A DNA stretch of 5,630 bases, from the NCBI GenBank assembly GCA_035327525.1, contig DAOLDC010000026.1, forward strand, positions 1 through 5,630. Direction: 5' to 3'. The translations under genes and the position numbers were made by a program. This document shows, piece after piece, positions 1 to 4,585 of this stretch. This stretch comes from JAKLEX01 sp035327525. Lineage in GTDB: Bacteria; Patescibacteriota; Minisyncoccia; Phycocordibacterales; JAACPR01. A model generated the notes under the pieces. The model made no database searches, was not told where the DNA came from, and was given only the letters and a program-made list of their open reading frames with translations. The stretch's first letter is position 1; each line of letters starts with the position of its first letter.

Positions 1-516
1 CGCGTTGATGATAGAAAGTTGTTCCAAAAAATCACTCAAATGCATGGGATTATTTATGGTTGGAATTGTATCTTGACCAGACTGCTCGACAGCTTCGATT
101 GCTATTTTTGTAACACGATCAATTTCGAAATTCTTTTTTTCTGTTCTTTCAGAAATAAGCGGTTGGAAGTCTGAAACTCCTAATTCTGTACATTTTTGAA
201 TTATCAGCTCATTATTCTGCTTTTTTATAATAGAAAAAGCGACAGTAAAATTTGCCCTTAGATTTTTGTTTGCTTTTTTTTCGACAAAAATAAATTCTGC
301 AGAATCTTTTGATAATTTTGAAATTTCATAAACATAATCAAGCCCTGTTCCATTGAAAAGAATTACTTTTTGTCCAATTTTATATCGAAAAACTTTTGAT
401 AATTGATGAATTATTTCTGGATTAAGTATTGATATTTTACTCGCACCCAGCTTTTGGTTGCTTGATAATTCTGCTTTTTCGGCGTTATTATTTATAAAAA
501 ATCGATGAAGTCGCAT
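1..516 (-). CDS. rsmE: 16S rRNA (uracil1498-N3)-methyltransferase RsmE, N-terminal part
   Basis: RsmE uses S-adenosylmethionine to methylate N3 of U1498 in helix 44 of 16S rRNA, late in assembly of the small subunit. I translated this minus-strand frame by eye: it is open for 172 codons from an ATG at 516 to the window edge, so the C-terminus is missing. The start MRLHRFF is typical of the family. Residues 1 to about 73 form the PUA-like RNA-binding domain (HQLSKVFRYKIGQKVILFNG). The SPOUT methyltransferase domain then begins, with the family-typical KKQNNELIIQKCTELGV at about 98-114, PLISERT at 119-125 and EAVEQSGQ at 141-148. The SAM-binding trefoil knot lies beyond the edge; relatives run to about 230-250 residues. 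The stop of the upstream membrane protein gene is only 19 bases before the ATG, so co-transcription is likely. A TATAAT at 540-535 overlaps that stop but has no convincing -35. No SD is visible. Confidence 0.93.
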   Translation of the reverse strand, partial: MRLHRFFINNNAEKAELSSNQKLGASKISILNPEIIHQLSKVFRYKIGQKVILFNGTGLDYVYEISKLSKDSAEFIFVEKKANKNLRANFTVAFSIIKKQNNELIIQKCTELGVSDFQPLISERTEKKNFEIDRVTKIAIEAVEQSGQDTIPTINNPMHLSDFLEQLSIINA

Positions 517-535
517 ATTTTGATTTTATTTAAAA

Positions 536-1231
536 TTATATTTGTTTATTTTTTGATAAAAAAACATTTACAAAATATTGGAAGATTCCAATTCCTCGTG
601 TTTGATGTTTCAAATAAAAATAACCAGAGGTTGACGCAATCAATGCACCAAATGTATTGAGAATCAAATCCCACATTGTATCTAGTAAACCGCTTTTTTG
701 CATATTTAGACCAAAAAAACTATCCATAGCAAATTCAAAAATTTCCCAGACCGAGCCCAGTGCAACCGCAAACGTAAATGACAAAAATACCAAAAGTCCA
801 GCACTAATTGGCAAACGATTGTTTTTGTATAATGAATACAAAATCAAAAAACCAATAAAGCCGAGTGCTATACCAGAAAAGAAGTGCAAAATCATATCCC
901 ACCACCAGAAACGAAAATAGAAACTTCTAATTTCTCCCAAAAATAATGCAAGATAAATAAATAAGGTAAATACAAAAATAAAATCAACCGGCAAATAAAC
1001 TCTCTGCTTTTTTGCAAAAAAGAGTGGTAACCAAATACAAATCATTCCAAGCGCCGAAACAAACATAACCTGCCACAATGTTTCAAAAAATGCCCAAATA
1101 AAAGAGCCTACAAAAATTAATTGTAAAAAAACAGTTAAAAAAAACTGGGCTTTTGTGGTGCGAGAATCAGATTGTTCCAATCCAATAATTTCTCGCATCT
1201 CGAAAAATATTTTTTTTATTAGGTTTTTCAT
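536..1231 (-). CDS. DUF2238/YjdF-like integral membrane protein
   Basis: A polytopic inner-membrane protein of unknown function, 231 residues from the chosen ATG. Hydrophobic segments lie at about 27-47, 52-72, 80-100, 113-134, 143-166 and 187-206, giving about six helices. Polar residues sit at helix ends in a pattern that recalls DUF2238 (YjdF-like) proteins: WWDMILHFFSG at 110-120, VWEIFEF at 161-167, and LLDTMWDLILNTFGA at 182-196. The conserved D, H, W, E and DT..D residues suggest a small-molecule or metal site facing the membrane, which is inference. The frame extends upstream to a GTG at 1291, adding 20 residues; a GAGGTG lies directly against that GTG, too close to act as its SD. I prefer the ATG at 1231, which has a weak AGAAG five bases upstream and leaves a normal cytoplasmic tail before helix 1. 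The holin-like gene upstream has the nearest good promoter, so the two are probably one transcript continuing into rsmE. Confidence 0.8.
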   Translation of the reverse strand: MKNLIKKIFFEMREIIGLEQSDSRTTKAQFFLTVFLQLIFVGSFIWAFFETLWQVMFVSALGMICIWLPLFFAKKQRVYLPVDFIFVFTLFIYLALFLGEIRSFYFRFWWWDMILHFFSGIALGFIGFLILYSLYKNNRLPISAGLLVFLSFTFAVALGSVWEIFEFAMDSFFGLNMQKSGLLDTMWDLILNTFGALIASTSGYFYLKHQTRGIGIFQYFVNVFLSKNKQI

Positions 1232-1311
1232 ACTATCTTCTGTATTGATAAAAATATTAGCAGATTTGCAGACTAAGTCTACAAAATTCACACCTCAAAT
1301 AAAGGTTGCTT

Positions 1312-1638
1312 TTATCTTTTTGAAATAAAAATTGTATTGATCAATGAAACAATTATTGAAAAGAATAGTGCTGTCCAAAATCCTGAGACCGAAAAGTCAG
1401 GAACAATCATTGCTGCCAACATAATCAATAGTGCGTTGATAACAAGCGAAAACAATCCCAGTGTCAGTATATTAATCGGTAAGGTCAAAATCAAAACTAT
1501 TGGCTTGATAAAAACGTTAATAATTCCCAAAACAACAGCCAAAATGACGGCGCCCAAAAGTGTAACTGTTACTCCTGGTAATAAATAAGCTGCAATCAAT
1601 ATCGCTATTGTTGAAAAAATCCAATGTGTTATGTTCAT
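1312..1638 (-). CDS. PF04020-type holin-like four-helix membrane protein
   Basis: A 108-residue, very hydrophobic protein with helices at about 5-22, 25-45, 48-76 and 86-104. The segment with NVFIKPIVLILTLPINILTL (41-60) followed by GLFSLVINALLI (61-72) matches the signature of PF04020, the family named phage holin superfamily IV. Most members are chromosomal and have no demonstrated lysis role, and no endolysin or phage gene is nearby, so the holin name here is only a family label. The frame is open up to a TTG at 1680, but the ATG at 1638 is chosen because TATAAT ends six bases before it and a 17-base-spaced -35 lies upstream. The longer version would place the promoter inside the gene. The predicted mRNA is leaderless. 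The next gene follows after 80 bases, or 20 bases if its GTG start is used, with no terminator between, so a shared transcript is likely. Confidence 0.85.
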   Translation of the reverse strand: MNITHWIFSTIAILIAAYLLPGVTVTLLGAVILAVVLGIINVFIKPIVLILTLPINILTLGLFSLVINALLIMLAAMIVPDFSVSGFWTALFFSIIVSLINTIFISKR

Positions 1639-1644
1639 AAGTAT

Positions 1645-1673
1645 ATTATAACATTGATTAATTTTTTGGTAAA
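1645..1673 (-). promoter_or_regulatory. Promoter of the holin-like gene, predicted leaderless
   Basis: Read on the minus strand, TTTACC (1673-1668, four of six matches to TTGACA) is followed by 17 bases and a perfect TATAAT (1650-1645). Six more bases (ATACTT) lead to the ATG at 1638, so the expected start site is the A of the start codon. No SD is present. The same geometry recurs at three other genes in the window. Confidence 0.72.
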
Positions 1674-1691
1674 TCATCAAAAATTCACAAT

Positions 1692-1717
1692 ATTTTAGAT
1701 TCGAAACGGTCTAAAAT
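1692..1717 (-). terminator. AT-rich hairpin after the polymerase gene, possible weak terminator
   Basis: ATTTTAGA (1692-1699) pairs perfectly with TCTAAAAT (1710-1717) around a 10-base loop. It sits between the polymerase stop (1756) and the holin-like promoter, where a terminator is expected. The stem is almost all A-T and no clean U tract follows on the minus strand, only a mixed stretch containing TTTTT some bases later. Termination would therefore be weak; the hairpin could instead protect the 3' end. Confidence 0.35.
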
Positions 1718-1755
1718 CTAATTTAATTATAACAAGTTGGTAAATTACTATTATA

Positions 1756-2997
1756 TTACAAAAACAATAAATCCCTGTCCAAATCGTCAGAATCGGTCGA
1801 ATTGCCTTTTTTCTTCAGAGCCTTCTGAGTCGAGGCAAGGTGAACAACCTTTTTACCAAACTTTTTTTCCAAAGAATCGATTTGTTTGTGAATTGCTTCA
1901 AATTTGTTTGCTTTATCACTATTACCAAACAAATCATTTTGTGTAGAAGATGATGGAGTGAGATCCTGAAGCACGACGCCGGTTGTGCGATACAAAATTC
2001 CTGGGCGATGGACTTCGGATATTTTTCTACCAATTAGTGAGACAATTATCTCTGGAGTATTGATTGGTGAGGTCAAATCAATAGCACATGTGTGATATTT
2101 GAAATCAGTAGTTTTTAGAAAAAAAGAAATTTTCTTGGTGACTAACTGGAAATACCTGGCCTTTGCACATGCTTCTTCTACATGTTTTGATAATTGAGAG
2201 AGTAAAAAAGTTTTGCTGTTTGTTGCTGGGTGGAAAGTTCTGGTTTTTTGAATTGATGAATAAACTGTTTTGCGTTTTGCATCTATGCCTATTACAGAAA
2301 CACCGTTCAATTCATACCAAATTGTCTCGTACGGTTTTGAAAGATTATTTTTGATCCAAATTAAATCCTTGGTAATAAAATCGTTGGCAGTTTTGATTCC
2401 CATTTTGATTAATGAGCTGGAAGTTTTTGGACCAATTCCCCAGATTTTGTTTATAGGAGTTTCTGATAAAAAATTTTTTATTTTACCTTTCTCAATAATT
2501 GTTAAACCATTTGGCTTGACCCATTTTGAAGCAATTTTTGCCAAAACTTTTGTTGGTGCTACACCCAGAGAAACAGACAAGCCCAATTCTTTGTTTACCT
2601 CTTTTTTTATTTTTTCTACGATTTGTTTGTAAGTCATCTTCAACGGACGATCAAGACCTGTCAAATCGCCAAAACATTCATCAATACTATATTCCTCAAC
2701 ATCGTCAACATAGCGACGAACAATATCGAACATTTTGCCAGAATATTTGACGTATGATTTGTAATCACCTGGCAGAATAATAACTTTTGGAAAACTTTTT
2801 TTGACGCGATAGGTAGACATACCACGGGTAACGCCCATTGCTTTTGCTTCATACGATAATGCGGTGACAATTCCCTTTTCCTCACCGGTCGCAACTGGCA
2901 GACCTTTTAGTTTCGGATTTTTTGCCACCTCCACCCCAACAAAAAAAGCATCGCCATCAATATGCAAAATTGTTTTGTTTTTTGGAGTTTTGTTCAC
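1756..2997 (-). CDS. dinB: Y-family translesion DNA polymerase (DinB/UmuC type)
   Basis: An error-prone polymerase that copies past damaged bases. The 413 residues read in family order. The first metal site is ILHIDGDAFF (10-19), with D14 as metal ligand and F19 at the steric-gate position. Fingers residues include YEAKAMGV (49-56). The second catalytic motif is YSIDECF (103-109) with D106 and E107. The palm/thumb has SLGVAPTKVLAKIASKWVKP (143-162), and a helix-hairpin-helix lies at WGIGPKTSSSL (186-196). The little-finger domain spans about 240-345. A clamp-binding-like QNDLF (353-357) follows. A charged extension of about 50 residues ends in DRDLLFL, making the protein longer than E. coli DinB (351) and close to UmuC (422). 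The start is a GTG; no other start fits before the N-terminal metal motif, and a near-consensus promoter puts +1 on this GTG. No LexA-type operator is recognisable, and no umuD-like gene is adjacent. Symbol by family; DinB versus UmuC subtype is not settled. Confidence 0.93.
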   Translation of the reverse strand: MNKTPKNKTILHIDGDAFFVGVEVAKNPKLKGLPVATGEEKGIVTALSYEAKAMGVTRGMSTYRVKKSFPKVIILPGDYKSYVKYSGKMFDIVRRYVDDVEEYSIDECFGDLTGLDRPLKMTYKQIVEKIKKEVNKELGLSVSLGVAPTKVLAKIASKWVKPNGLTIIEKGKIKNFLSETPINKIWGIGPKTSSSLIKMGIKTANDFITKDLIWIKNNLSKPYETIWYELNGVSVIGIDAKRKTVYSSIQKTRTFHPATNSKTFLLSQLSKHVEEACAKARYFQLVTKKISFFLKTTDFKYHTCAIDLTSPINTPEIIVSLIGRKISEVHRPGILYRTTGVVLQDLTPSSSTQNDLFGNSDKANKFEAIHKQIDSLEKKFGKKVVHLASTQKALKKKGNSTDSDDLDRDLLFL

Positions 2998-3003
2998 ATT
3001 ATT

Positions 3004-3032
3004 ATTATAGGTGAATGAGGATTTGGTGTCGA
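3004..3032 (-). promoter_or_regulatory. Promoter of the Y-family polymerase gene, predicted leaderless
   Basis: On the minus strand TCGACA (3032-3027, five of six matches to TTGACA) is spaced 17 bases from a perfect TATAAT (3009-3004). Six bases (AATAAT) then reach the GTG start at 2997, so +1 coincides with the start codon and there is no room for an SD. The promoter begins only nine bases after the T tract of the terminator upstream, so polymerase transcription is insulated from the island. Confidence 0.8.
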
Positions 3033-3040
3033 ATTTATAT

Positions 3041-3089
3041 AAAAAAACACCGCCTAATAAAGTTTTCCGTTGAAAACGATATTAGGCGG
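3041..3089 (-). terminator. Strong intrinsic terminator ending the island transcript
   Basis: CCGCCTAATA (3050-3059) pairs perfectly with TATTAGGCGG (3080-3089). Inside, a two-base mismatch is followed by a second perfect stem, GTTTTC/GAAAAC, closing a CGTT loop. On the minus strand the GC-rich outer base of the stem is followed by TG and seven T (3047-3041). The + strand side has no T tract, so it terminates only minus-strand transcription. It shows that something is transcribed from the region 3090-3420. Confidence 0.88.
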
Positions 3090-3149
3090 GCAATGCCAGC
3101 AAATATTTTTTAAATAAAACAGGGATGAAGTACATACTAGCCCAGCGGC

Positions 3150-3191
3150 CTAAGAGCATCTCTCAACGCTCAAATCCAGTTCTGGGTGCAA
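3150..3191 (-). CDS. Tiny ORF (13 codons, TTG start) behind a full-length Shine-Dalgarno
   Basis: A TTG at 3191 opens a 13-codon frame reading MHPELDLSVERCS and ending in TAG. It would be unremarkable except for its leader: AAGAAAGGAGGT (3209-3198) is complementary to the usual 3' tail of bacterial 16S rRNA (ACCTCCTTTCT) over its full length, with seven bases between GGAGG and TTG. No other gene in the window has such a site. The frame is the same as that of the 42-codon ORF upstream and follows its TGA by 42 bases. It could be a real micropeptide, a ribosome-stalling or leader peptide, or the SD-like sequence could have another role such as ribosome capture. The peptide is not one I recognise. 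Confidence 0.3.
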   Translation of the reverse strand: MHPELDLSVERCS

Positions 3192-3197
3192 GGCAAT

Positions 3198-3209
3198 ACC
3201 TCCTTTCTT
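3198..3209 (-). promoter_or_regulatory. Full-length Shine-Dalgarno, complementary to the 16S 3' tail
   Basis: AAGAAAGGAGGT on the minus strand mirrors the canonical 16S 3' end CCTCCTTTCT and its preceding A. It lies seven bases (from GGAGG) before a TTG codon. In this window most genes show no SD at all, so a match this long is unlikely to be accidental. Confidence 0.55.
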
Positions 3210-3233
3210 GATAAATTCGCAGGGTGCCCTGGC

Positions 3234-3362
3234 TCAGCTGGTGAGCTTCGGGATGGCAGACATTGTGCCGGAGGTGCCGGTTGCTGATTCGATTTTATAA
3301 AATAAACGGGCGGCTTGGGACGCTACAGGCGGCCCAATATCTTGACCAATGAATCCATTCAT
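3234..3362 (-). CDS. Small hypothetical protein, 42 codons, strong SD
   Basis: The ATG at 3362 is preceded, after eight bases, by AAGGAG (3376-3371), a proper SD. The 42-residue product begins MNGFIGQDIGPP and ends TSGTMSAIPKLTS; it has no cysteine, no clear signal peptide and no membrane helix, and I do not recognise it. About half its codons end in G or C (GGC, CCG, GCC, ACC), unlike the AT-ending codons of the neighbours. The frame is open further upstream to a TTG at 3455, but that codon lies in the -35 box, so the short version is preferred. It ends in TGA, whereas all six complete main genes end in TAA. Reading through the TGA would continue in frame for 27 more codons to the TAG at 3150, giving 70 residues. 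A repeated GTGCCGG (3265-3271 and 3274-3280, + strand) encodes the TGTSGT stretch. It may be a real small protein or a chance ORF in an RNA gene. Confidence 0.4.
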   Translation of the reverse strand: MNGFIGQDIGPPVASQAARLFYKIESATGTSGTMSAIPKLTS

Positions 3363-3396
3363 GCGTTTTTCTCCTTCTCTTTGGAATGTTCTGACG

Positions 3397-3416
3397 GATG
3401 ATCTAACAGGATCATC
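3397..3416 (-). other. 5' stem-loop of the island transcript
   Basis: GATGATC (3416-3410) and GATCATC (3403-3397) pair perfectly over seven bases around the loop CTGTTA. The stem begins about five bases after the predicted +1. Such 5' hairpins often stabilise transcripts. It leaves the SD at 3371-3376 unpaired. Confidence 0.5.
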
Positions 3417-3427
3417 TTCAACGTAGC

Positions 3428-3455
3428 ATACTATCATACTAGAAAAATATGTCAA
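3428..3455 (-). promoter_or_regulatory. Strong promoter of the island transcript
   Basis: On the minus strand a perfect TTGACA (3455-3450) is followed by 16 bases and TAGTAT (3433-3428), a four-of-six -10 preceded by TGA, which makes an extended -10. The predicted start is about 3421, giving a 5' UTR of about 58 bases before the 42-codon ORF. This is the best -35 box in the window, and the only promoter here paired with downstream SD sites. Confidence 0.72.
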
Positions 3456-3520
3456 GTGGCGTGAGCTAACAAGTTGAATGTACGATTTTATTATATTTTA
3501 CACTATCATTTACAAAAAGC

Positions 3521-3901
3521 TTACCCTACCTCCACCCGAAATCCACCATACGCCATACGCTTCATATCAAACGGCATGGACATATTTTTATTCTTAACGT
3601 CTTTATATTTTTTTGAGAAAAAAGCCTCTACTTTTTTGTTAACCTCATCACGATGTTTTCGCGACTTGTAGGTAATAAAAGAAAACCAGACAGTTTCATT
3701 TGATTTGGCTTTGGTCAGCTGAGGAAAAGTTAGCATTTTCATTGGGCTAGTGTTTGGTTCAAGATCATCACCGATACATTCTTTATAATCAAGTGCGCCA
3801 AATCTGCGCCAGACTGTTTTTGCCTCTTTTGCCATTTTTTTATAAGCCTTAATATTCTTTTTTGAGATAACGAACACAAATCCGTCTATATATTTTGCCA
3901 T
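3521..3901 (-). CDS. DUF1428 (YbaA-like) protein
   Basis: A 126-residue soluble protein of the DUF1428 family, a dimeric alpha/beta-barrel fold with no established activity; E. coli YbaA (117 residues) is the familiar member. The match is clear at both ends: MAKYIDGFVFVISKKN (1-16), the KTVWRRFGALDYKECIGDD segment (28-46), VWFSFITYKSRKHRDEVNKK (71-90), and the C-terminal SMPFDMKRMAYGGF (108-121), which corresponds to SMPFDGKRMIYGGF of YbaA. The frame continues upstream to 3994, but those 31 residues overlap the CYTH gene and promoter and are not family-like, so the ATG at 3901 is used. A TATAAT at 3950-3945 would give a 37-base leader; no SD is visible in it. No clear terminator follows before the promoter at 3455. 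Confidence 0.9.
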   Translation of the reverse strand: MAKYIDGFVFVISKKNIKAYKKMAKEAKTVWRRFGALDYKECIGDDLEPNTSPMKMLTFPQLTKAKSNETVWFSFITYKSRKHRDEVNKKVEAFFSKKYKDVKNKNMSMPFDMKRMAYGGFRVEVG

Positions 3902-3944
3902 GATTTTAAATAAGTTAAATGTAATAATCTTTTCGACTAAATAT

Positions 3945-3973
3945 ATTATAACAAAAAAATTATTTATTAAGAA
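3945..3973 (-). promoter_or_regulatory. Probable promoter of the DUF1428 gene
   Basis: TATAAT at 3950-3945 (minus strand) lies just after the CYTH stop. The -35 at 17 bases, TTCTTA (3973-3968), is weak (three of six) and lies inside the end of the CYTH gene. The expected start near 3938 gives a 37-base leader without an SD, so unlike its neighbours this gene is not leaderless if this promoter is used. Confidence 0.45.
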
Positions 3974-4511
3974 AATAATGTAACAAAATGTCATATCCTT
4001 TCATAACAGCATTATCTTTTTCAAGATTTAATTTGTCTTTAGCAAACCTAAACATCTCGTCTTGTATTTTGGAGGCGTCACCGTCTACAACGACCTGTTC
4101 AATTTCAACAAAATTACCGAGTTTTTCCACTTCATCAACTGTAATTTCATAATCACCGTACTTACAAGTACGACGGTTTTTCTTTACCGTTACACCTTCT
4201 TTGTAATCAAAAAGTTCCATCATTCCTCTGAGATTATTTACATTATCAACATGCATTTCATATTCCAAACAGTCCATCTCATTTGTCATTGGTTTTTTGA
4301 TTGTAAAAGTTGGTGACTTATTATTTTGCAGTCTAAGTCTAGGATAAACCCATCCTTCACCATTTGATTCAAACCACTTTACATCATCTTTGTGTATAAA
4401 ATTTATATCCTCTTGTGTTATTGGCTCAGACAAAACACAGCCAAGTTCTTTTAATCTTGAAATGGTTTCTTCAAGATTTGGTGCTGGTAATTTGATTTCT
4501 ATTTCTCGCAT
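3960..4511 (-). CDS. CYTH-domain protein (CyaB/thiamine triphosphatase-like)
   Basis: CYTH proteins form an eight-stranded beta tunnel that binds triphosphate groups with metal ions. Members include class IV adenylate cyclases, thiamine triphosphatases and inorganic tripolyphosphatases. The 183-residue sequence carries the defining ExExK at the N-terminus (E3, E5, K7). It has the basic RLR (58-60), TIKKP (70-74), ECLEYEMHV-type acidic strand (E83, E85), KKNRRTCKYGDYEITVDEV (110-128, with R113, R114 and D126) and FVEIEQV (134-140, E136 and E138), all inward-facing tunnel positions. The length is typical of CyaB-type members. The annotation "class IV adenylate cyclase" is usual for this subfamily, but cyclase activity cannot be read from sequence and tri(poly)phosphatase is equally possible. 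The ATG at 4511 immediately precedes ExExK. An extended -10 seven bases upstream makes the mRNA leaderless. Confidence 0.9.
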   Translation of the reverse strand: MREIEIKLPAPNLEETISRLKELGCVLSEPITQEDINFIHKDDVKWFESNGEGWVYPRLRLQNNKSPTFTIKKPMTNEMDCLEYEMHVDNVNNLRGMMELFDYKEGVTVKKNRRTCKYGDYEITVDEVEKLGNFVEIEQVVVDGDASKIQDEMFRFAKDKLNLEKDNAVMKGYDILLHYFLNK

Positions 4512-4518
4512 AAAGGTG

Positions 4519-4548
4519 ATTGTATCATAACAGTTATTAATTTATCTA
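4519..4548 (-). promoter_or_regulatory. Promoter of the CYTH gene, predicted leaderless
   Basis: TGATACAAT (minus strand, TACAAT at 4524-4519 with TG one base upstream) is an extended -10. A modest -35, TAGATA (4548-4543, four of six), lies 18 bases away. Seven bases separate the -10 from the ATG at 4511, so transcription starting on the A gives no leader. The intervening CACCTTT is not an SD. Confidence 0.65.
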
Positions 4549-4585
4549 AAGTGCGTGTAGTATTTGGGATACCTTTCAAACAAAA

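Larger units (their letters stand above)
3041..3421 (-). ncRNA. Candidate small transcript of about 380 nt (dual-function RNA or small-protein mRNA)
   Basis: This stretch runs from a predicted +1 near 3421 to the T tract at 3041 and fills the only gap longer than 300 bases in the window. It is visibly richer in G and C than its neighbours, apart from an AT-rich spacer at about 3094-3118. It holds several local stems: GATGATC/GATCATC at the 5' end, GCTCA/TGAGC at 3232-3246, a CAGGG/CCCTG inverted repeat at 3220-3231 and AGAG/CTCT near 3155-3165. It also carries two SD-led ORFs. I searched by eye for hallmarks of tmRNA (TTCGA T arm, Ala acceptor), RNase P RNA (GAGGAAAGTCC) and SRP RNA (the GGAAG.AGC region) and found none. 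Whether it is a structured RNA, an mRNA for tiny proteins, or both is open. The existence of the transcript is better supported than its class. Confidence 0.55.

Noticed and set aside
535..563. TATAAT at 540-535 as a private promoter for rsmE.
   Set aside because: It overlaps the stop of the upstream gene, the -35 region is only a run of T, and TATAAT is frequent by chance in DNA this AT-rich. It is possible but not supported enough to annotate.
1289..1310. GAGGTG next to a GTG at 1291 as the start of the DUF2238-like gene, with TTTATT-N6-GTG as a leaderless promoter.
   Set aside because: The SD is only one base from the GTG, the -10 matches at four of six positions and no -35 is seen. The ATG at 1231 fits the expected N-terminal length better, though the longer form is not excluded.
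1312..1638. Prophage remnant, from the holin family name.
   Set aside because: PF04020 proteins are widespread chromosomal proteins, and no endolysin, integrase or structural phage gene is present.
2998..3032. LexA/SOS operator in front of the Y-family polymerase.
   Set aside because: No CTGT-N8-ACAG or GAAC-N4-GTTC type palindrome is present around the promoter.
3226..3300. + strand tRNA-like opening: GCTCAGCTGGTGAGC resembles a tRNA D arm, and TTCGATT further on resembles a T loop.
   Set aside because: No complementary anticodon stem can be formed after the D-like arm, the bases around TTCGATT do not pair as a T stem, and no acceptor stem closes. The D-like arm is simply a local hairpin at the end of the minus-strand ORF.
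3234..3455. 73-codon version of the small minus-strand ORF starting at a TTG at 3455.
   Set aside because: Its start codon lies in the -35 hexamer and its first 31 codons cover the promoter and 5' hairpin. The ATG at 3362 has a proper SD.
657..4316. Several open frames of 63-120 codons on the + strand and short overlapping minus-strand frames.
   Set aside because: They lie opposite or out of phase with well-supported genes, have low-complexity or non-family-like translations and lack initiation signals, so they are antisense or out-of-frame shadows.
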